Assembly: GCA_021234155.1 (NCBI GenBank)
Contig: JAJEKV010000025.1
Coordinates: forward strand, 974,474 to 1,038,473
Length of the DNA stretch: 64,000 nucleotides
Source: Isoetes taiwanensis
Taxonomy: Eukaryota; Streptophyta; Lycopodiopsida; Isoetales; Isoetaceae
Direction of reading: 5' to 3'
In this document: in pieces, positions 24,931-41,330 of the stretch
Layout: every line of letters begins with the position of its first letter
Numbering within the stretch: the stretch's first letter is position 1
Position numbers and translations under genes: made by a program
The notes under the pieces: generated by a model
The model's database searches: none
What the model was told of the DNA's origin: nothing
What the model saw: only the letters and a program-made list of their open reading frames with translations

Positions 24931-27900
24931 TGTAGTAAATAAAGAATCTGTGACAAACACGGGATGCATAGAAAGAATATGTTCCCCTTTGTTTACTATA
25001 GGTCGCGAGATTGATCAAGAAAATCCAAACTTAATGGGATTGTAGAATGAAATATAATTATTCCAAACATGAGCAGTTACGCTCACCTATTGGTTGGATC
25101 CATAGATAACGAAGTGTTATCGTGGACTTTGTTGCTACTTTCCTTCTTTTAGGGTTCTTGTAGTTTGATGCATGCTCAACATGCAAATTCTCACCATCGG
25201 TCTCTAAACAGTTGGATAAACTGTCAATAGACTCTTTGCAATCTTAATTACTATAGCAACAAAGGCATACCGGTATCGTGTTACGATGGATTAGTTGATG
25301 AGGCCATACCCGAGAGATGGTAGGAGAGGACATGATGTTTAAATTGCTTTCTTTTGATATTCCCATCCATTCGCGCCATAGATGCAACTCCGCCATAGAG
25401 ATGTGACATGCAAACAATAATTATTGAGCTCATCAAAAGAGGGAAGAGTTTTACCTCCTCTTATAATTCTTAAAGTTTTGTCGAAGAAGCAAGCAGCCCG
25501 CTAGTCTGTGCGAAACATCATGATGCAACCGCTATTACGGTTTCCTATACACCGATTGCAAAATAATTAGTTCCATATCTCGTACCGCAAGATACTATAA
25601 ATGGAGTGCTTGCACTCTCAATTGCATAGTATCTAAAGCCATTTTGTAAACAAAAGAGATTATTAATAATCAACCCTATTTAAAAATAGCACATTAGCTA
25701 ATTTGTTCTCCTCGATAGCACATTAGCATGATCATGAAGCACAATGCAAGACATACATATGCATGCTTTTTCTTTGGCGGCAAACAAAAGCTTTGTTAAA
25801 AGCTTTTTGTTAAATGTTTTAATTTATACACCCAAGGTATAACACGGTGTTCTTCTCGCCATATAAACCCATGGATGTGCTTCTGTAGTACCAAAGCTAC
25901 GATCCGCGACCTATGGTAATCGAAGAACAAAATGGGTGTCAACGAACTTCGCCATGCCAGCGATGATAGGCATTTCTACAAAACACGTTAATGTGAAAAA
26001 CTCAGCAAATTTAACATGCAACTTGACAGCCAGACGTCCTTAGAAATGCAAAAAGAATGGGTCGCAATCGCCCAAAGAGGAATCAGATCGAACAAAAGTT
26101 GTGTTGCATTTGATGGCCATGTGTAGTGCTCCATTGAGTTCTCAAAAGCTCCGTGATATTTGCAATTCTGTAAGAAAGCACCATATAGCCGGCCAAGGAG
26201 TTTTTAAGCTCAGACCATTTCAAGGGCTTGTTTCTCAAGATTTAGAGCTTGTTTCTTAGGAGTTGTTTTTCAGGAGCTTGTTTCTCGGGAGTTGTTTTCG
26301 GGAGAAGGGAAATACATCTAATGAGACTTGTAATGAATGCTAACATATTCCATGAGCATAGCATGAACAAAACAATATTATTGAGAATCACAAAACACAT
26401 ACATATACCTTATTATTACATTTGCATTGGACAAATTATATTCGACTTCAAGAGTTGCATACCTTGCATTCATTGTGGGCAAATGGTGGACACGAGGAAA
26501 GCACCAAAGCAACATGGAACCAAACATTTAGGAAATGGAAACAAAAGACCCATGCAATCAAATCCACTCACCGATGTCAAAGCCGGCTGTGTGCGTGATT
26601 GCTACCAAGGAGATTATTACGTTATACAACACTCCAATTTGAATAAAAGCACAAAAACAAAAGGTTAGTCCCGTCTAATGCTCGTGATTCATGCTTATCC
26701 ATTTAATAGAGCTTAAAATAAGGTGTTCAATAAGGATTCAAACAAACCTCTTCCAAATAAACATAGTTATCAAAGGCTGACTAAAGGCTGCAGACATAAT
26801 TGAAGATGAAACGAAGCTCCAAAATTTAACCCTAGGGTAAAGATGGTCCACGACCATCGTCAGCAACATTTGGCCTGTAACATGGGCATGCTAAAATTAA
26901 TGTGTAGAGTAAAGCATGAACGACAATACTCCATTTATGCTAATTGATAGATGACCATATCCAGAATCCCAGTAGAGCCATGCTCTAAAAACACATGCAA
27001 GAAATTACCTGGAAATTGTGGATCATCGTGGCATAAATCTATCAGAAACTTAGAAGAGGAACATCAAACCCATTTGTGTTTTGCCATATGGAAACCTCTG
27101 AATGAGCCTCTCACAGAGCCATTAAAGAGCTCCAAAGAAAACGATCCGGGTAATCGGCGGAAGATAATTCCAAAGGCGACATTACGGCATGCTTATCGCA
27201 TAAAATCAAGGCGGCAACGCACAAAAATAGTCAGCAGAAAATTACTATTATCTGTCCTGCACGCGTCCCTGGTTACATTCCGAATCCATGCCTCCATATC
27301 CGCCCCAAACCAAAAAAAATCATACTAAACCTTTCCCGATTTCTAGAACATCGAAAATATTTCCCGGTTACCAAATGAATTAAAACATTAGGAAAACCAA
27401 TTTAAAAATAATCTTAAAAGGTTTTCGGGACCTCGGAAAAACCGAATTTAAACAATAGGATACTATAAATTGCTCCAAAAGCCTGTAAAGCCAGGGACCG
27501 AATACTAGTTTGTTCTCATTAACTTTCCAAAATGTTGCAAGTGTAGTTTATTACATAAGATTTAGTAAGGTTGAAGGGCGTATTGGTATGTGAATTCCAT
27601 AGAATGCTGATGTCAGCATATGGGGTTTGGGAATTCCATGGTCTTGTTTTTTTCTTTGGCGGGCAGGGTTTCTTATTGTGGAGCACGATCTGGGTGTCTT
27701 TCTTTGGAAGGTAGGGTTCGTGGCAATTTAGAGCGGCAGGGCAGGGCGGCGTAGCCATGATGGCGTTCTTCTGGTAGTTCTTAGCCGACTGCCTGGCCAT
27801 GGCGGAGTTGTTCCGACAGTCCTTTTGTATGTACCATCCTTTTTTCTTAGTGTGGCTTTTCTTACTATGCCAGAACTGGCATGATCTTGTGCTGGGCTTC

Positions 27901-28960
27901 TTCTTGTTGTGGTAGAGCCTCCTTCTTATTCTTATTCTTACTGTGGTAGAGGTGGCCTTATGCCGATCTTAGGCATATGAGTCGAATAGGGAGCGCCCAG
28001 ATTTACCTCTGTCAAACTACACAGAAACGACAAGATGCTATTTGAGCATTTGAGGTATATTTCCACATTTATGTATGATTTTAGATGGATAAGAAGTCTG
28101 GCTATGTCAGATCTTGTAGTGAAGTCTGGGAAGAGCTTGGAGACAAGGGAAAGGGCAAAAAACAGGGGAATGGTCTGTATTTTTATCATTGGTTTTAACA
28201 ATATAAATACTTTGACTTGTAAAAATGGAGACCCAACTTCCATGTTCAGAATGTGGGTCACCTGGTAATGGAGTGCCCGGAGTTATGGCAGGGTTGTTTG
28301 AGCATTTGTTGATGTACATGTGTTTTCCTTGGTCTATTATTTGTGGGCTGTTCATGTGAGATGGGAATGGAGCGCCCTGAGTTATGGTAGTATTGTTTGA
28401 GCATCACATGTGATGTGCTTGTGTTGTACTCGATTATGAGCAGACCTCATATTAATATTAATGAATAACCACTTTGACATGTTGCATCTTTCTTTTTTGT
28501 AATTGAATGTAATCTGTTTAAATCTGAGTGATGTAATTGGGAAGTCAATCTCTTAGAAATCATGGACTTGGGGACCATTGTCCCCAAATCATAGTGTGAC
28601 GTGGAAAAGGGGGTTTGACCCCAATTTATTTTCCAGCGGACGGGCCAGGATGATGGAGAGGGAATATTTTGGAGAATATTCCCTGCATCTATGGCCAGGA
28701 ATGAGTGATTATAAGGAATGAGCGATTATCTTCTTGCAAGAAACTTCTATAAAAAACTCTTTAGATGTTATTTTGTAAGTATTACCTTTTAGGTACCCTT
28801 ATATGGGATGCGACCATTTGATAATTGTTTGGCTATGCATGAAGATTGTCAGACATGATGGGCATAAGGGTATGTTATGAATCTTTAAGACCTCTTGCAA
28901 GAAACTTCCATAAAAAACTCTCTAGATGTTATTTTGTAACTATTACCTTTTAGGTGCCCT
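24931..28960. other. Non-genic or unassigned part of copy A
   Basis: No recognisable gene. The stretch 25700-26140 is the counterpart of the copy B open frame at 41331-41783, but broken. The stretch 27650-28440 differs from copy B mainly at CAG/CTG sites, where copy A looks like the correct version. Confidence 0.5.
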
Positions 28961-29189
28961 TATATGTGATGCAAGCATTTGATAGTTGTTTGGCTATGCA
29001 TGAAGATTGTCCGACATGATGGGCATAAGGGTATCTTATGAATCTTGCAATTTTCAACCAATTCTTCATGCTTCAATATGATTGCTTGGAATATGTAAAT
29101 GCACTTACTTAATTTTCCTAATATTATTGCTTTGAAACTAGAGATGAAGACGACAAAGGGACAATTCCAACTCATACGTTATTCCCATG

Positions 29190-29800
29190 TAATGTTAGCA
29201 TACTAAAAGACGAGAATATTCAAGAATCTTGGTGTAAGTGAATCTTGACAGAGTATTGGGGAATTTAAGTGAATCTTGGTGAAATATAAGAGAATCTATA
29301 TGGAATCTTAGAGAATCTTGAGGGGATCCTTCTCAACCTAAGGGAATAATGAAGGAACTTATGAATTGAAAAAAGACCTTGAAGAATGAGAGAGAATATG
29401 TAGGAATCATGAAAATATGAAAAACATCTTGTGGAATGTCGAGGGAATCTAAGGGAACCGTGATGAAATTTTAGAGGACACTAAGGGAATCTTAGACAAA
29501 ATGTTAAAGAATATCGATGGGAAGCTTGAGGATGAAAATTTAAGAGAATCTACGGGAGTGCTAAAGGAATCTAGGGAGCATCTTCTACACTCGATGTCAC
29601 GTCTTATCGAACTCTGGAGGAATTTGAATGGATCGGCTATAATGTTGGAAAGTCTCAATGGAGTCTTGAGAGATCTAATGAAATCCTTACGGGACGTAAG
29701 GGAATCTGTGGGAATGTTGAAGAATGTGATACATCTAAAGGGATATTCATGGAATTCTAGGGAATTTAAGGGAATATTGAAGAAATCTTGACGCTAAGAC
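29190..29800 (+). repeat. Degenerate short repeat rich in GGGAATCTNAGGGAATCTTG
   Basis: GAATCTTGG, GGGAATCTA, GAGAATCTT and AGGGAATC phrases recur dozens of times with irregular spacing. The open frame at 29501-29791 is a by-product of this stop-poor repeat. The same block is in copy B at about 44815-45425. Confidence 0.75.
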
Positions 29801-30898
29801 CTTCATATCTTATTTTATGAGCTTAGCTTCACATTTGATTTAACTTTGTGTTCTTTTTGATATTTTCGAAATGATTTTCATGAGTAGGCCCATGACAGTA
29901 TCTGACTTTCGCTTTCTCTTTGGCTTTTACTTCAGACTTTCATTGTAATTTTTCAGTTGATTTTGCATAAAGGCGACTATGGCAATTCCCTAGAATAGAT
30001 ACATTCAAGTTGATGTAGTCCCTACATATGACTTTGACTTTATGTTTAAGTCTCAATTTGGAGTTGATTTTTGGTTTGGAGTTAATTTTTTAATGGGTTG
30101 GCCTCCCACTCAGCTATCTACATTCGTTAAATTAGATAGAGTCGCTTACAGAATCTCAAGAAATATAAATCTAACAGTACAATATTTCACATCTAGCATA
30201 AGAAGTATTTTGGACTACAACAACTAAGAAGTATTTTGGACCACAAACTTTGCACTCACTTATTAGACAACAGTTGGCTTCATATAGTCCTTAAATAACA
30301 AGAACAAGGGTATGTAGCAAAAATTCTAAGGTGGTATAGGATGATCATGAAAAGTTGGCAACCAAATTTGATGAGCTCAAATAAGGGATAAAGGGGTCCA
30401 TCAGCATCTTTGGCCCAATAAATGAGAGGAAAACCTACAAAATAAGATTGTATAGATCATGATGACGTAATTTAAAAAAGAAAAAGAAAAAGGAGGGGGG
30501 GGGGCTATGTCAACTATACCCCTTTTTTTTTTCAATTGTTGGTTGAAGTTTCGAACAAATAAGTTGCAATGTAAAGTCAAATGTGGTGTACTGTTAAACA
30601 TGTTGACATCTTAGGACATTTAAAAAATATTATTCTTTTTTATTCTATTTTATAATGTTATTCTAATTTATTTCTATAATTAATGTTGTAGATAACAAGA
30701 ATGTAGGAAAATGAGCACTTCTTAAGGTCTTGGGACTTTGTATCTTGATTAAAGGTTTTGCATGCCATTCTACATTCAGATAAATCATAAATGTTCTATC
30801 CCATTCTATTCCATTCATAAACATCATGTCTTCTTTTATGTTCACCTGTACATACAATTCCTTTGTTCTGTTTTCCAGTTCATATCAATAAGGATAAT

Positions 30899-33240
<2,342 letters not shown>

Positions 33241-33244
33241 GTGT

Positions 33245-33340
33245 CAATGGCAGGGGGCTACGATAGTCAGACCGTTGGTATCAGAATAGGGCCTCCAAAA
33301 GCAAGCAAGATGTTCGAATCCTGCTCTCTTCTGGTAGACA
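33245..33340 (+). other. tRNA-like sequence, possible SINE remnant (copy A; copy B at ~49025-49120)
   Basis: A D-arm-like string TAGTCAGACCGTTGGTATCA is followed by a B-box-like TGTTCGAATCC about 40 bases on. The acceptor and T stems pair poorly, so this is not a functional tRNA gene. It is present in both large copies. Confidence 0.3.
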
Positions 33341-34245
33341 TCTAGCTGTGGAAGATCTGGCGGAAGGATATGGGCTGCAGAATCAGTTTACAGTTTCATT
33401 ACAAGCAACTTTTGTAGTTCTGAGGTCTTTCCAAGCAAATCTGACGCAGAAAATGTCGCCTCCAGACAAGCTGATGGGTTATCCGGTGAAGCAAGCACTC
33501 CTAATGAGATAAAGTCTGGCTATGCGCCTCTGTTTGCCCTGCTACAGGTTTCATTTGCATCCGCAGGTTAGGTAATGCTGAAGATGACCCAGGGGTTAAA
33601 TTCGGTGAAGAAATAGGAAGATGATTCTGGACTCATAAACTGGAGCGTATGATATGGGCTTTCCATCATATAATCAGAAATAGTTGCTCAGAAAGCAGTT
33701 ATGCCGGACATTTTTTGGCATAAACCAAGAAACTTCCTTTGAAGAAATCAGGACATTATATGCCATAAGATCGTCTCTCTAGGTTCGTCTTTCCTCTTTT
33801 GTGGCGGACCGATAAGCCAAAGCAAATCAACCAAATGCTAGATGACAGAAAAATCATCTCTCGGTTAGGGAAAAGAAGAAGGGGTTAGGGTGCATTCCCA
33901 TTACGCTAAAAAATGGCCGGCACCTGTGACACCTGCCACCTTGCAAGTTACAGGCACCGGAGGAGCGTTCCCATTCCACAACCCGACTTTGATTTTGCTG
34001 ATATGGCACAGGTCCGGAACTCCAATTCAGATGGATTGGAAAGCTTCTGAATACCCTAAATCAGAACTGAGTTTGTCTTCTAGCAAGATTTCATTTGTCG
34101 TCTTTCTGATTTCGTTTGTCTTCTTCCTCAGAACTGGCCAAAACGCATCACAGGTGCAATAGGAATCGTGGTCTTCAGAAACCGGCAACTGGGTTCAGGA
34201 AATCGGTGCTTAAAATTGCCGGTGCTGGCTAATGGGAATACACCC

Positions 34246-34327
34246 TTAACCACCCCTGCGAGGCTGTTACAGCCAGTAAATGGGCGAGCCCATTTACAGG
34301 CTGTAACAGCCAAGCAGGGGTGGTTAA
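34246..34327. repeat. 40-bp-stem inverted repeat with 2-base loop (copy A)
   Basis: TTAACCACCCCTGC...GTAAATGGGC (34246-34285) faces its near-perfect reverse complement (34288-34327), with three mismatches in 40. The pairing may continue outward with gaps (GCTGGCTAATGGG versus GCCGGTTAAAGGG). Such a tight hairpin suggests a foldback/MITE relic or a small-RNA hairpin. The copy B version is at 50025-50106. Confidence 0.92.
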
Positions 34328-34749
34328 CCCCTTTAACCGGCAGGCTGGCCGATCAAGAACACCAAGCCTGCACCATACCTGCACCTAGCCTAGTTTATCA
34401 TCCCTAGCCTGGTTTATCAGCGTCCGAGCATGGTTTATCATCCCCTAGCCTGGTTTATCAGGCCCCGAAGCTAAAACCAAGGACTCAGCCCATTTTGCCC
34501 TATCACCGGAGTGAAACAGACGGCCATGATCAACCGGATCAAAAGGCCTGCCGGTTAAAAGCCCAAGAACCTGCGAACATGCCCGATTTACAAGTTGAAT
34601 TGCTTGGAGCGTGGCGATTTACAAGTTGAATTGCTTGCAGCGTGGCAAATCTACTCTGTTATGCCTTTATGACTCACGCTTTTCGACACGGACGCTGACA
34701 TTAAGGCGCACATCCATCGAGTGCACCTCACCCCAAAAATTCAAATTTT

Positions 34750-34890
34750 GAGTGGAAACCCTTCCCGATTTCCTTGCATGATGGAAATTAAGAAGGGTTT
34801 CCACAGGAGGAGGAAAATAGGAAGGGTTTATGCACGAGGAAAATAGGTAAGGTTTTCACATGAGGAGGAAAATAGGTAAGGTTTCCACAT
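34750..34890. repeat. GGAAACCCTT / AAGGGTTTCC motif cluster (copy A, first)
   Basis: The decamer GGAAACCCTT and its reverse complement AAGGGTTTCC, with variants such as AAGGGTTTATGC and AAGGTTTCC, occur at least five times in both orientations. A second cluster is at 36945-37045, and the same clusters recur in copy B. Confidence 0.75.
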
Positions 34891-35615
34891 GCAGTTAGAA
34901 ATTCCATGGGGTAAGATAAACTAAAAATTGAGACCCCAAAGGCACAATAGAGGAACCGCAAAAAACTACCTCCAAGCTTGTGAAAAAAATCAAGAGATTG
35001 AAACAAGTAGACCATGATATTAAACATGTGCAAATGACTTTAATACACAAAAAACAAAAAGCTAAGACATACAGGGTTGACCAAAGGCAAACAGGCTAAA
35101 ATAGATAGATATATAGATAGTGGTCCACAGAGAGGTAAATATCGGACACTATTATACTTGAATCAGCTTTAATCTAAAAAATTCTGGCACTTAACACCCA
35201 ACTATAACATGGAACTTCTTGCGAGGTACAAATTATGGGAAGTCCTGGTTTTAATGTTAAAAAAGCTGTTAAAGCTGCGCTCCATAAATATCTCTGAAGC
35301 TCCCTTTGTACACTAGGTGTTGTCAAGCTCAAGAATGCGATTATGCCCTAGATAGAACACCAAGCAGTGCAATTTTTTATACAACCTAATCTATGCTTTT
35401 GACGGATCATAACATTCGCCGCCAAGGCACATATCAGTTGCAAACTTAATCCCTGCTAAGCAGGAATCCAACTGAAAAAGGTGAAAGAGGTTCTAAGTGG
35501 ATTGGCTATTACAAAGATTTGATCCTAAAAGTAAGCTAGCTCTCTGACCAAGAAAAATGTGACTTGAATTTAAAGCAAAAGCATAGTAAGACTTTAAATG
35601 AAAGATGCAAATTAC

Positions 35616-36005
35616 CATGGAAAATTCGAGACATTTCTCTTGGGAATGGTTTTACAGGCATACCGCTCAGTGCAAAGATAGGTTGTTCCAAACCTGCCCC
35701 TGCCCCAATTTTTCACCATGACATACAGATCCCTCACATTTTCCATAGCCCTATGGTTCTATATAAGACCTTTGTTTTCCTTTTACGCCTTCGACCGGGT
35801 TGGGTTTTGCTTTCCCGATCCCTAGGAAAAAATGTATTCGTTTGAGGAGCCTTATCCCACGTGTTTCGAAAAGCTCTTCAAAAATTTGTTGCCTGATAAG
35901 TGAAGAATCAAGAGTATCCCTTGCCTCACATTTACGACAGCCACAGAAGGATCCAGCGGAACTAAAGTAACTCTGCTCCAACATCGCTAGCATCCATGCC
36001 GCCAT
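35616..36005 (-). pseudogene. CDPK kinase-domain first-exon fragment, copy A
   Basis: This is the counterpart of the copy B fragment at 51432-51821. The N-terminal kinase stretch can be read only with small shifts here, because the run of A before the glycine loop is one base shorter and the loop has one extra G. The upstream frame starting MAAWMLAMLEQSYFSS differs from copy B at several CAG/CTG positions. See the copy B entry for the domain evidence. Confidence 0.6.
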
Positions 36006-38100
36006 GTAAGCAAATGTAAAAAAACATTGGAATCGATACTGGCTCTAAATATGTATATGTCTGGATGGAGCCGACTCAGCAAACTGGCATCAGGCCCTGC
36101 CATTTCGAAGCTATACAATATCAGCCATATCTGGCCTGTCGATTTATACAGGCCTCAAGTTTTTTCAGCATCAAATCGCAAAATCGCAGGTACATAAGCT
36201 TCGGCTGTTTTTATGCATACAAAAATGCCGAATCAGTACATCCTGAGCCTGTTTTGGATGTATGCAGTTATCTGCAAAGCACGAATTCGATGCCATGGTC
36301 TACTGACCTTCTGCACAAAAAGCTACTACAGAGTATCCCGTCACAAAATCGAAAGCAAAGGGTTTGTAGCGTTGCTTCCAAGCTTGTTCGGCCATGCCTC
36401 CAAATCGTCCCAAGGTAGCCGCAATCTTTGGAAATAGTGGTGACATGGTTACAGATCTTAGCCTAAATCGATTTTCAAACAGCCCTAAATCGATTTCTAG
36501 AATATACTTCTAACCATACATGTAATTTTGATGCCAGATTAAATTTCTGTGGAATAACTCACCGGGAAGAACTTCTAAAAACTGCCATAGCGCTCAAATT
36601 ATCTAAGCATCAATCTGGGTTGGAAAGTTCGTCACAATAGAAACAAAATCGATTCCTTTTCGATAAACAAATGCTGAACAAATAAAATTTTCAGCATGAA
36701 TGCTTATGTAGAAAATTTGATTAATTTTTTATCTGAAAATGCTTCTAGTTTAGATAAACCGTCATCCCGCCGAAGGAAGAGCTAAGAACTAGATAAACCA
36801 TCATCCCGCCGAAGGAAGAGCTAAGAACAGAAAAAGCTTCCAAGAAAAGCTATTCCGAAGCAGCTGTAAGAATTAAATTGCATCAGATTAAATCCTCGCG
36901 CATCACACCCACCAAAAAATTCGCTGTGATTTTGTTTCTTTCAGTGGAAACCCTCCTAGTTTTCAAATGAGATGGAAACCCTTCTGAGCTTCCAAGTTTG
37001 GAAACCCTTCCAGGTTTTAGGGAAAATAGGAAGGGTTTCCACTTGTATCGGTTTTTCAACCCCAATCGGAGGGAGATAATTTGAGCGTTTTTACCATGCA
37101 AAATAAAGTTAAAAATGTGGCAGAAGATTAAACCCTTGCATCTCAACCAAACATTGCTTTATTGTGGGCGATTTTTGAATGCATTGTTTTGAGAATGCAT
37201 TGTTTTGAGACCGTGTAATTTCTATACAGGAGGATACAGACTCTTTTAGGTATGTAAGTTTAGTAATCGATCATTTTCCTCTCATTCTTCCCTTTCCTGC
37301 AGGTTTGCCAAGGTTCTAGCTGGTTATATGAAGCTTTTCAATCTGCCGAGGCTATGCAAGAGCAAGGTTGTGTCTCTCTGATTGGCTAACTGCTGGGACA
37401 CGAAATGGCAAGACTTAGGGTGTTATATAAAAGTACAGAGTTTTATTTCCAATAGTGAGCTCGGATAATTTCCAGTATTGTCTGATCAGCTGATTCTTTG
37501 TTCAAATCTTGCTATTGGCAACTTCTGGCACTCTCAGAACCTTCAACTGATTAACTGGCCTCAATTGCACGTGTAGTAACCAGTTATATAAATACACTTG
37601 ATGCTTCATGCTACTCTCCTCCTGAATGGCATCTCAGGTTCTGTTGTTGGGTCCTTTTATTAAATTTATCGGCTAATTTGTGGAAGCAATCTTATTACTG
37701 AAGTTGGTAGCAGATTCAATCATTTATTTCATCTCTGATTTGGACCAATGTCATATATAGTCATATCAGCAATCTAGATCAAACTCATATGGTGCATCTA
37801 ATGATAAGGTATGTCTTTGTTATATTTCTTTTGGCTAATTATAGAAATATGTTAGGTGCATTTACTAGAGATTTTTCCATGTTATATGAGATTTTGCGCA
37901 TTATGTTAGTCTCAAACAGATTTCAACCAATTTTGGTCATGTGGCAAGTGAAGTTCAATTAGTGGCTATTATAAGAGTTCTCTGCCATGATAATATCAAG
38001 CACGACAACTTAAGCTGCCATGCATGACAAAATAGATATGTTAACATGTTTTAGGCTATGAAGTTCGAGTGCATTTTGGAAGATTTTGTTGTACTGTTAC

Positions 38101-38232
38101 TCTCAACCTGATCAAGTAACAAGCAGCCATGAAAGACTTTGCAACAATTTTGAATTTTTATAATTGTCTCAACCTGATCAAGTAACAAGCAGCCATGAAA
38201 GACTTTGCAAACAATTTTGAATTTTTATAATT
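38101..38232. repeat. 66-bp tandem repeat, two copies (copy B)
   Basis: Same pair as at 22457 in copy A; the units start at 38101 and 38167. Confidence 0.95.
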
Positions 38233-39781
38233 GTTATATATAAAACAGGTGTATGAAATGATGGAATCGTAGAGTTGTTACATGTGTTAGGCTTCTTTGC
38301 ATGAATGTCCATCCCTCATGATCACAATGCAAATAATAGGAAGAACATACAGCAAGACTTATACGGGCGCCACAGCAGCAACTTGCCTACTCTCCCCGCT
38401 CCTTTGCCTGCTCTCCCCGGTCCTTTGCTTCAATGATAAAGCACTACGAACTAAGAAATCGAACTACAAACTTCGAAGCTGCAAGAAAAGAGGAAGCTGT
38501 AAGAAAAAAAACAATTCGTAAGGTAGGAACATGTCCTGCCTCAAGGAAAACTCTCACCGTAAGGTAGCAACTCAGGGAAAACTCTCACCGTAAGGTAACA
38601 ATCTGTAAGGTAGGAACTCTGAGGCGCTCAGGGAAAATTCGTAGATGAGGAGACAATGAGGCACTGATAAAAACTTCGTCTGCACTGCGGCGTTCCAGGC
38701 ACAAAGTCCAAAGTCTTACCATTTTAAAAAAGAAGATCTAATAATAATCTAATAATCTAATCATAATCTATAATAATCTAGATTTAATAATCTAATAATA
38801 ATATATAATAATTTAGATTTAATAACCTACCATGTGATAAGGCTCATATAAAGCAACAAATTTGTGTATGTGGAACGTTTATGCCACGAATGTAGACAAG
38901 AATCTAGAATGTGGCAAAAGACTCATAGTATATAAAACAACAAACTCAAAATTTCAAGCGTGCATGGTGTATAGTTAAATATAATAATCTCTGTTATAGC
39001 AAGCTACCTGACTTTAGATAGACTATTTTATCATACTTGAGTGCGAGAGACTTGCGTCCCATTCATTGAAGGTGATGGTGTTGAATCTTCAGTTGCCATA
39101 GTTTTTAAGCGAAGAGGAGTGCAAGATAGTGTTCCAAATTGTTACTTGAAATAACGAGCAATATTGTGTATCAGATTTTGTACATGCTGTAGTCCTAATT
39201 TTGCATGGCTGATACAAGGAGAATCAATAGTCATGATAACAAAACCCACTTCTTCATTTTTATATACCCAAAAAAGGCTTAGATAAAAAGGCGTAAAACA
39301 AAGTAGTTTCTTCTCCTTTAAGAATATATCGCTCAAATGAATAAAAACAAAGTAGTTTTTTTTCTCCTTTAAGAACAGAATCAAAAGAAGGGACACACAT
39401 CACATGGTAGAGTTTCCAAGATGTTATCTTTACCTTGCCAAAAAAGGTGAGCATGGAATATCATGATACATGTGGTTAATGATTTAGCTCCACGCATTTC
39501 TCATATGCCCCCATCAGTGGTGACTCGTGTATCAAAGCAATTTTTTTCCCATTTGCAAATATTTCAAATTAGGAATAATTGCAAGGCTAACGAAGAGGAA
39601 CATAATATTCAAAAGGACTCGAACTTATACCAAATAAGGGATACAACTCTTACCATGGAAACTCACAGCCATTTGGGATGCTTTTATAATGTGGATACTT
39701 GATGTGGATTCTATTATTTCGTGATGCCCATATAGGCCTTGGCTTAAGTCAGAAGGCTGTTGGGGTTGCAACGAAACGTGG

Positions 39782-40595
39782 TTACATTTCTGCAGTTTTC
39801 TTTGTCATGTACATGTTTAATAGTAGCATAAAGGCTGCAGCATTGTGTGGCTCCAATCTAAGAATGTGTTTTAATGCATCCCATGCATGATGCTCGCTGC
39901 CATGAAAACTTGAGGTGCTAAGAAAAGCCATCCAAACGCCGACAGTGGGCAGGAAAGGCATGTTCTCAACAAAATCTACTACTTCATGCACCCATCCAGC
40001 GCGGCTAAGAAGGTCAACCATGCATGCATAATGCCTTGTTAATAATGTGATGTTACGATCCTGACTGATTAATTCAAAATAGTGACAACCTTCATCTCCT
40101 AAACCTCCATGGCGACATGCTGATAAAATACAAATATATGTAATGTCATTTGACCTCACGCCTTCCTTGCCCATTTGTTCTAAAAGGCTGAGTACTTCCT
40201 TGGCGTTGCCTTGCTGCGCATGTCCTGAAAGTATTGCATTCCATGAAATCACATCCCAATTCACCAGTCTGTCTGTTAAAGAAACAATGTGCATTCTCTA
40301 TATCTCCACATTTTGCATACATATCAATTAGTGTATTTCCTATGAATGGATGTTTGTCATATTCATTTCTCTTTACATACTCATGGATCTGCCTACCTTG
40401 TTCAAGTGCTGCTAGGTTTGCACATGCACTAAGAACGTTTCCAGGAAAGTTTGATTCCAAGTTAAGTTTTGATGTTTGCTGTAGTTTAGAGTCTAGTAGC
40501 TGTTGGTAACGATATCCTTTGCTTTCTAAAAAAAACATCTCTGTTAAATATGGACTTCTAGAAACATTTTGTAGTAAATAAAGAATCTGTGACAA
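39782..40595 (-). pseudogene. PPR (PLS-class, E-type) protein fragment, copy B
   Basis: Two overlapping frames together read as the C-terminal part of a plant organellar RNA-processing PPR protein. Upstream is VLSACANLAALEQGRQIHEY...GNTLIDMYAKCGDIENAHCFF. After a 1-base shift near 40275 comes WDVISWNAILSGHAQQGNAKE, then NDITYICILSACRHGGL, HYACMVDLLSRAGW and the E-like VWMAFLSTSSFHGSEHHAW with RLEPHNAAAF. These are typical L, S and E motifs. Only about three repeats are present, against the ten or more usual for the class, and there is no start, transit peptide or DYW deaminase domain. The shift may be real or a consensus error. Intronless, as is usual for PPR genes. Confidence 0.85.
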
Positions 40596-41330
40596 ACCTG
40601 GGATGCATAGAAAGAATATGTTCCCCTTTGTTTACTATAGGCTGCGAGATTGATCAAGAAAATCCAAACTTAATGGGATTGTAGAATGAAATATAATTAT
40701 TCCAAACATGAACAGTTCTGCTCACCTATTGGTTGGATCCATAGATAACGAAGTGTTATCTGTGGACTTTGTTGCTACTTTCCTTCTTTTCAGGTTCTTG
40801 TAGTTTGATGCATGCTCAACATGCAAATTCTCACCATCGGTCTCTAAACAGTTGGATAAACTGTCAATAGACTTGCTGCAATCTTAATTACTATAGCAAC
40901 AGGCATACCAGTATCGTGTTCTGATGGATTAGTTGATGAGGCCATACCCAGAGATGGTAGGGAGAGGACATGACTGTTTAAATTGCTTTCTTTTGATATT
41001 CCCATCCATTCTGCCATAGATGCAACTCCGCCATAGAGATGTGACATGCAAACAATAATTATTGAGCTCATCAAAAGAGGGAAGAGTTTTACCTCCTCTT
41101 ATAATTCTTAAAGTTTTGTCTGAAGAAGCAAGCAGCCCCTGCTAGTACTGCGAAACATCATGATGCAACTGCTATTACGGTTTCCTATACACCAGTGCAA
41201 AATAATTAGTTCCATATCTCTGTACACAGTACTATAAATGGAGTGCTTGCACTCTCAATTGCATAGTATCTAAAGCCATTTTGTAAACAAAAGAGATTAT
41301 TAATAATCAACCCTATTTAAAAATAGCACA

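Noticed and set aside
29501-29791. 96-codon open frame in the GAATCT-rich region (and its twin at 45126)
   Set aside because: The frame is produced by a stop-poor degenerate repeat and is interrupted differently in the two copies. No domain.
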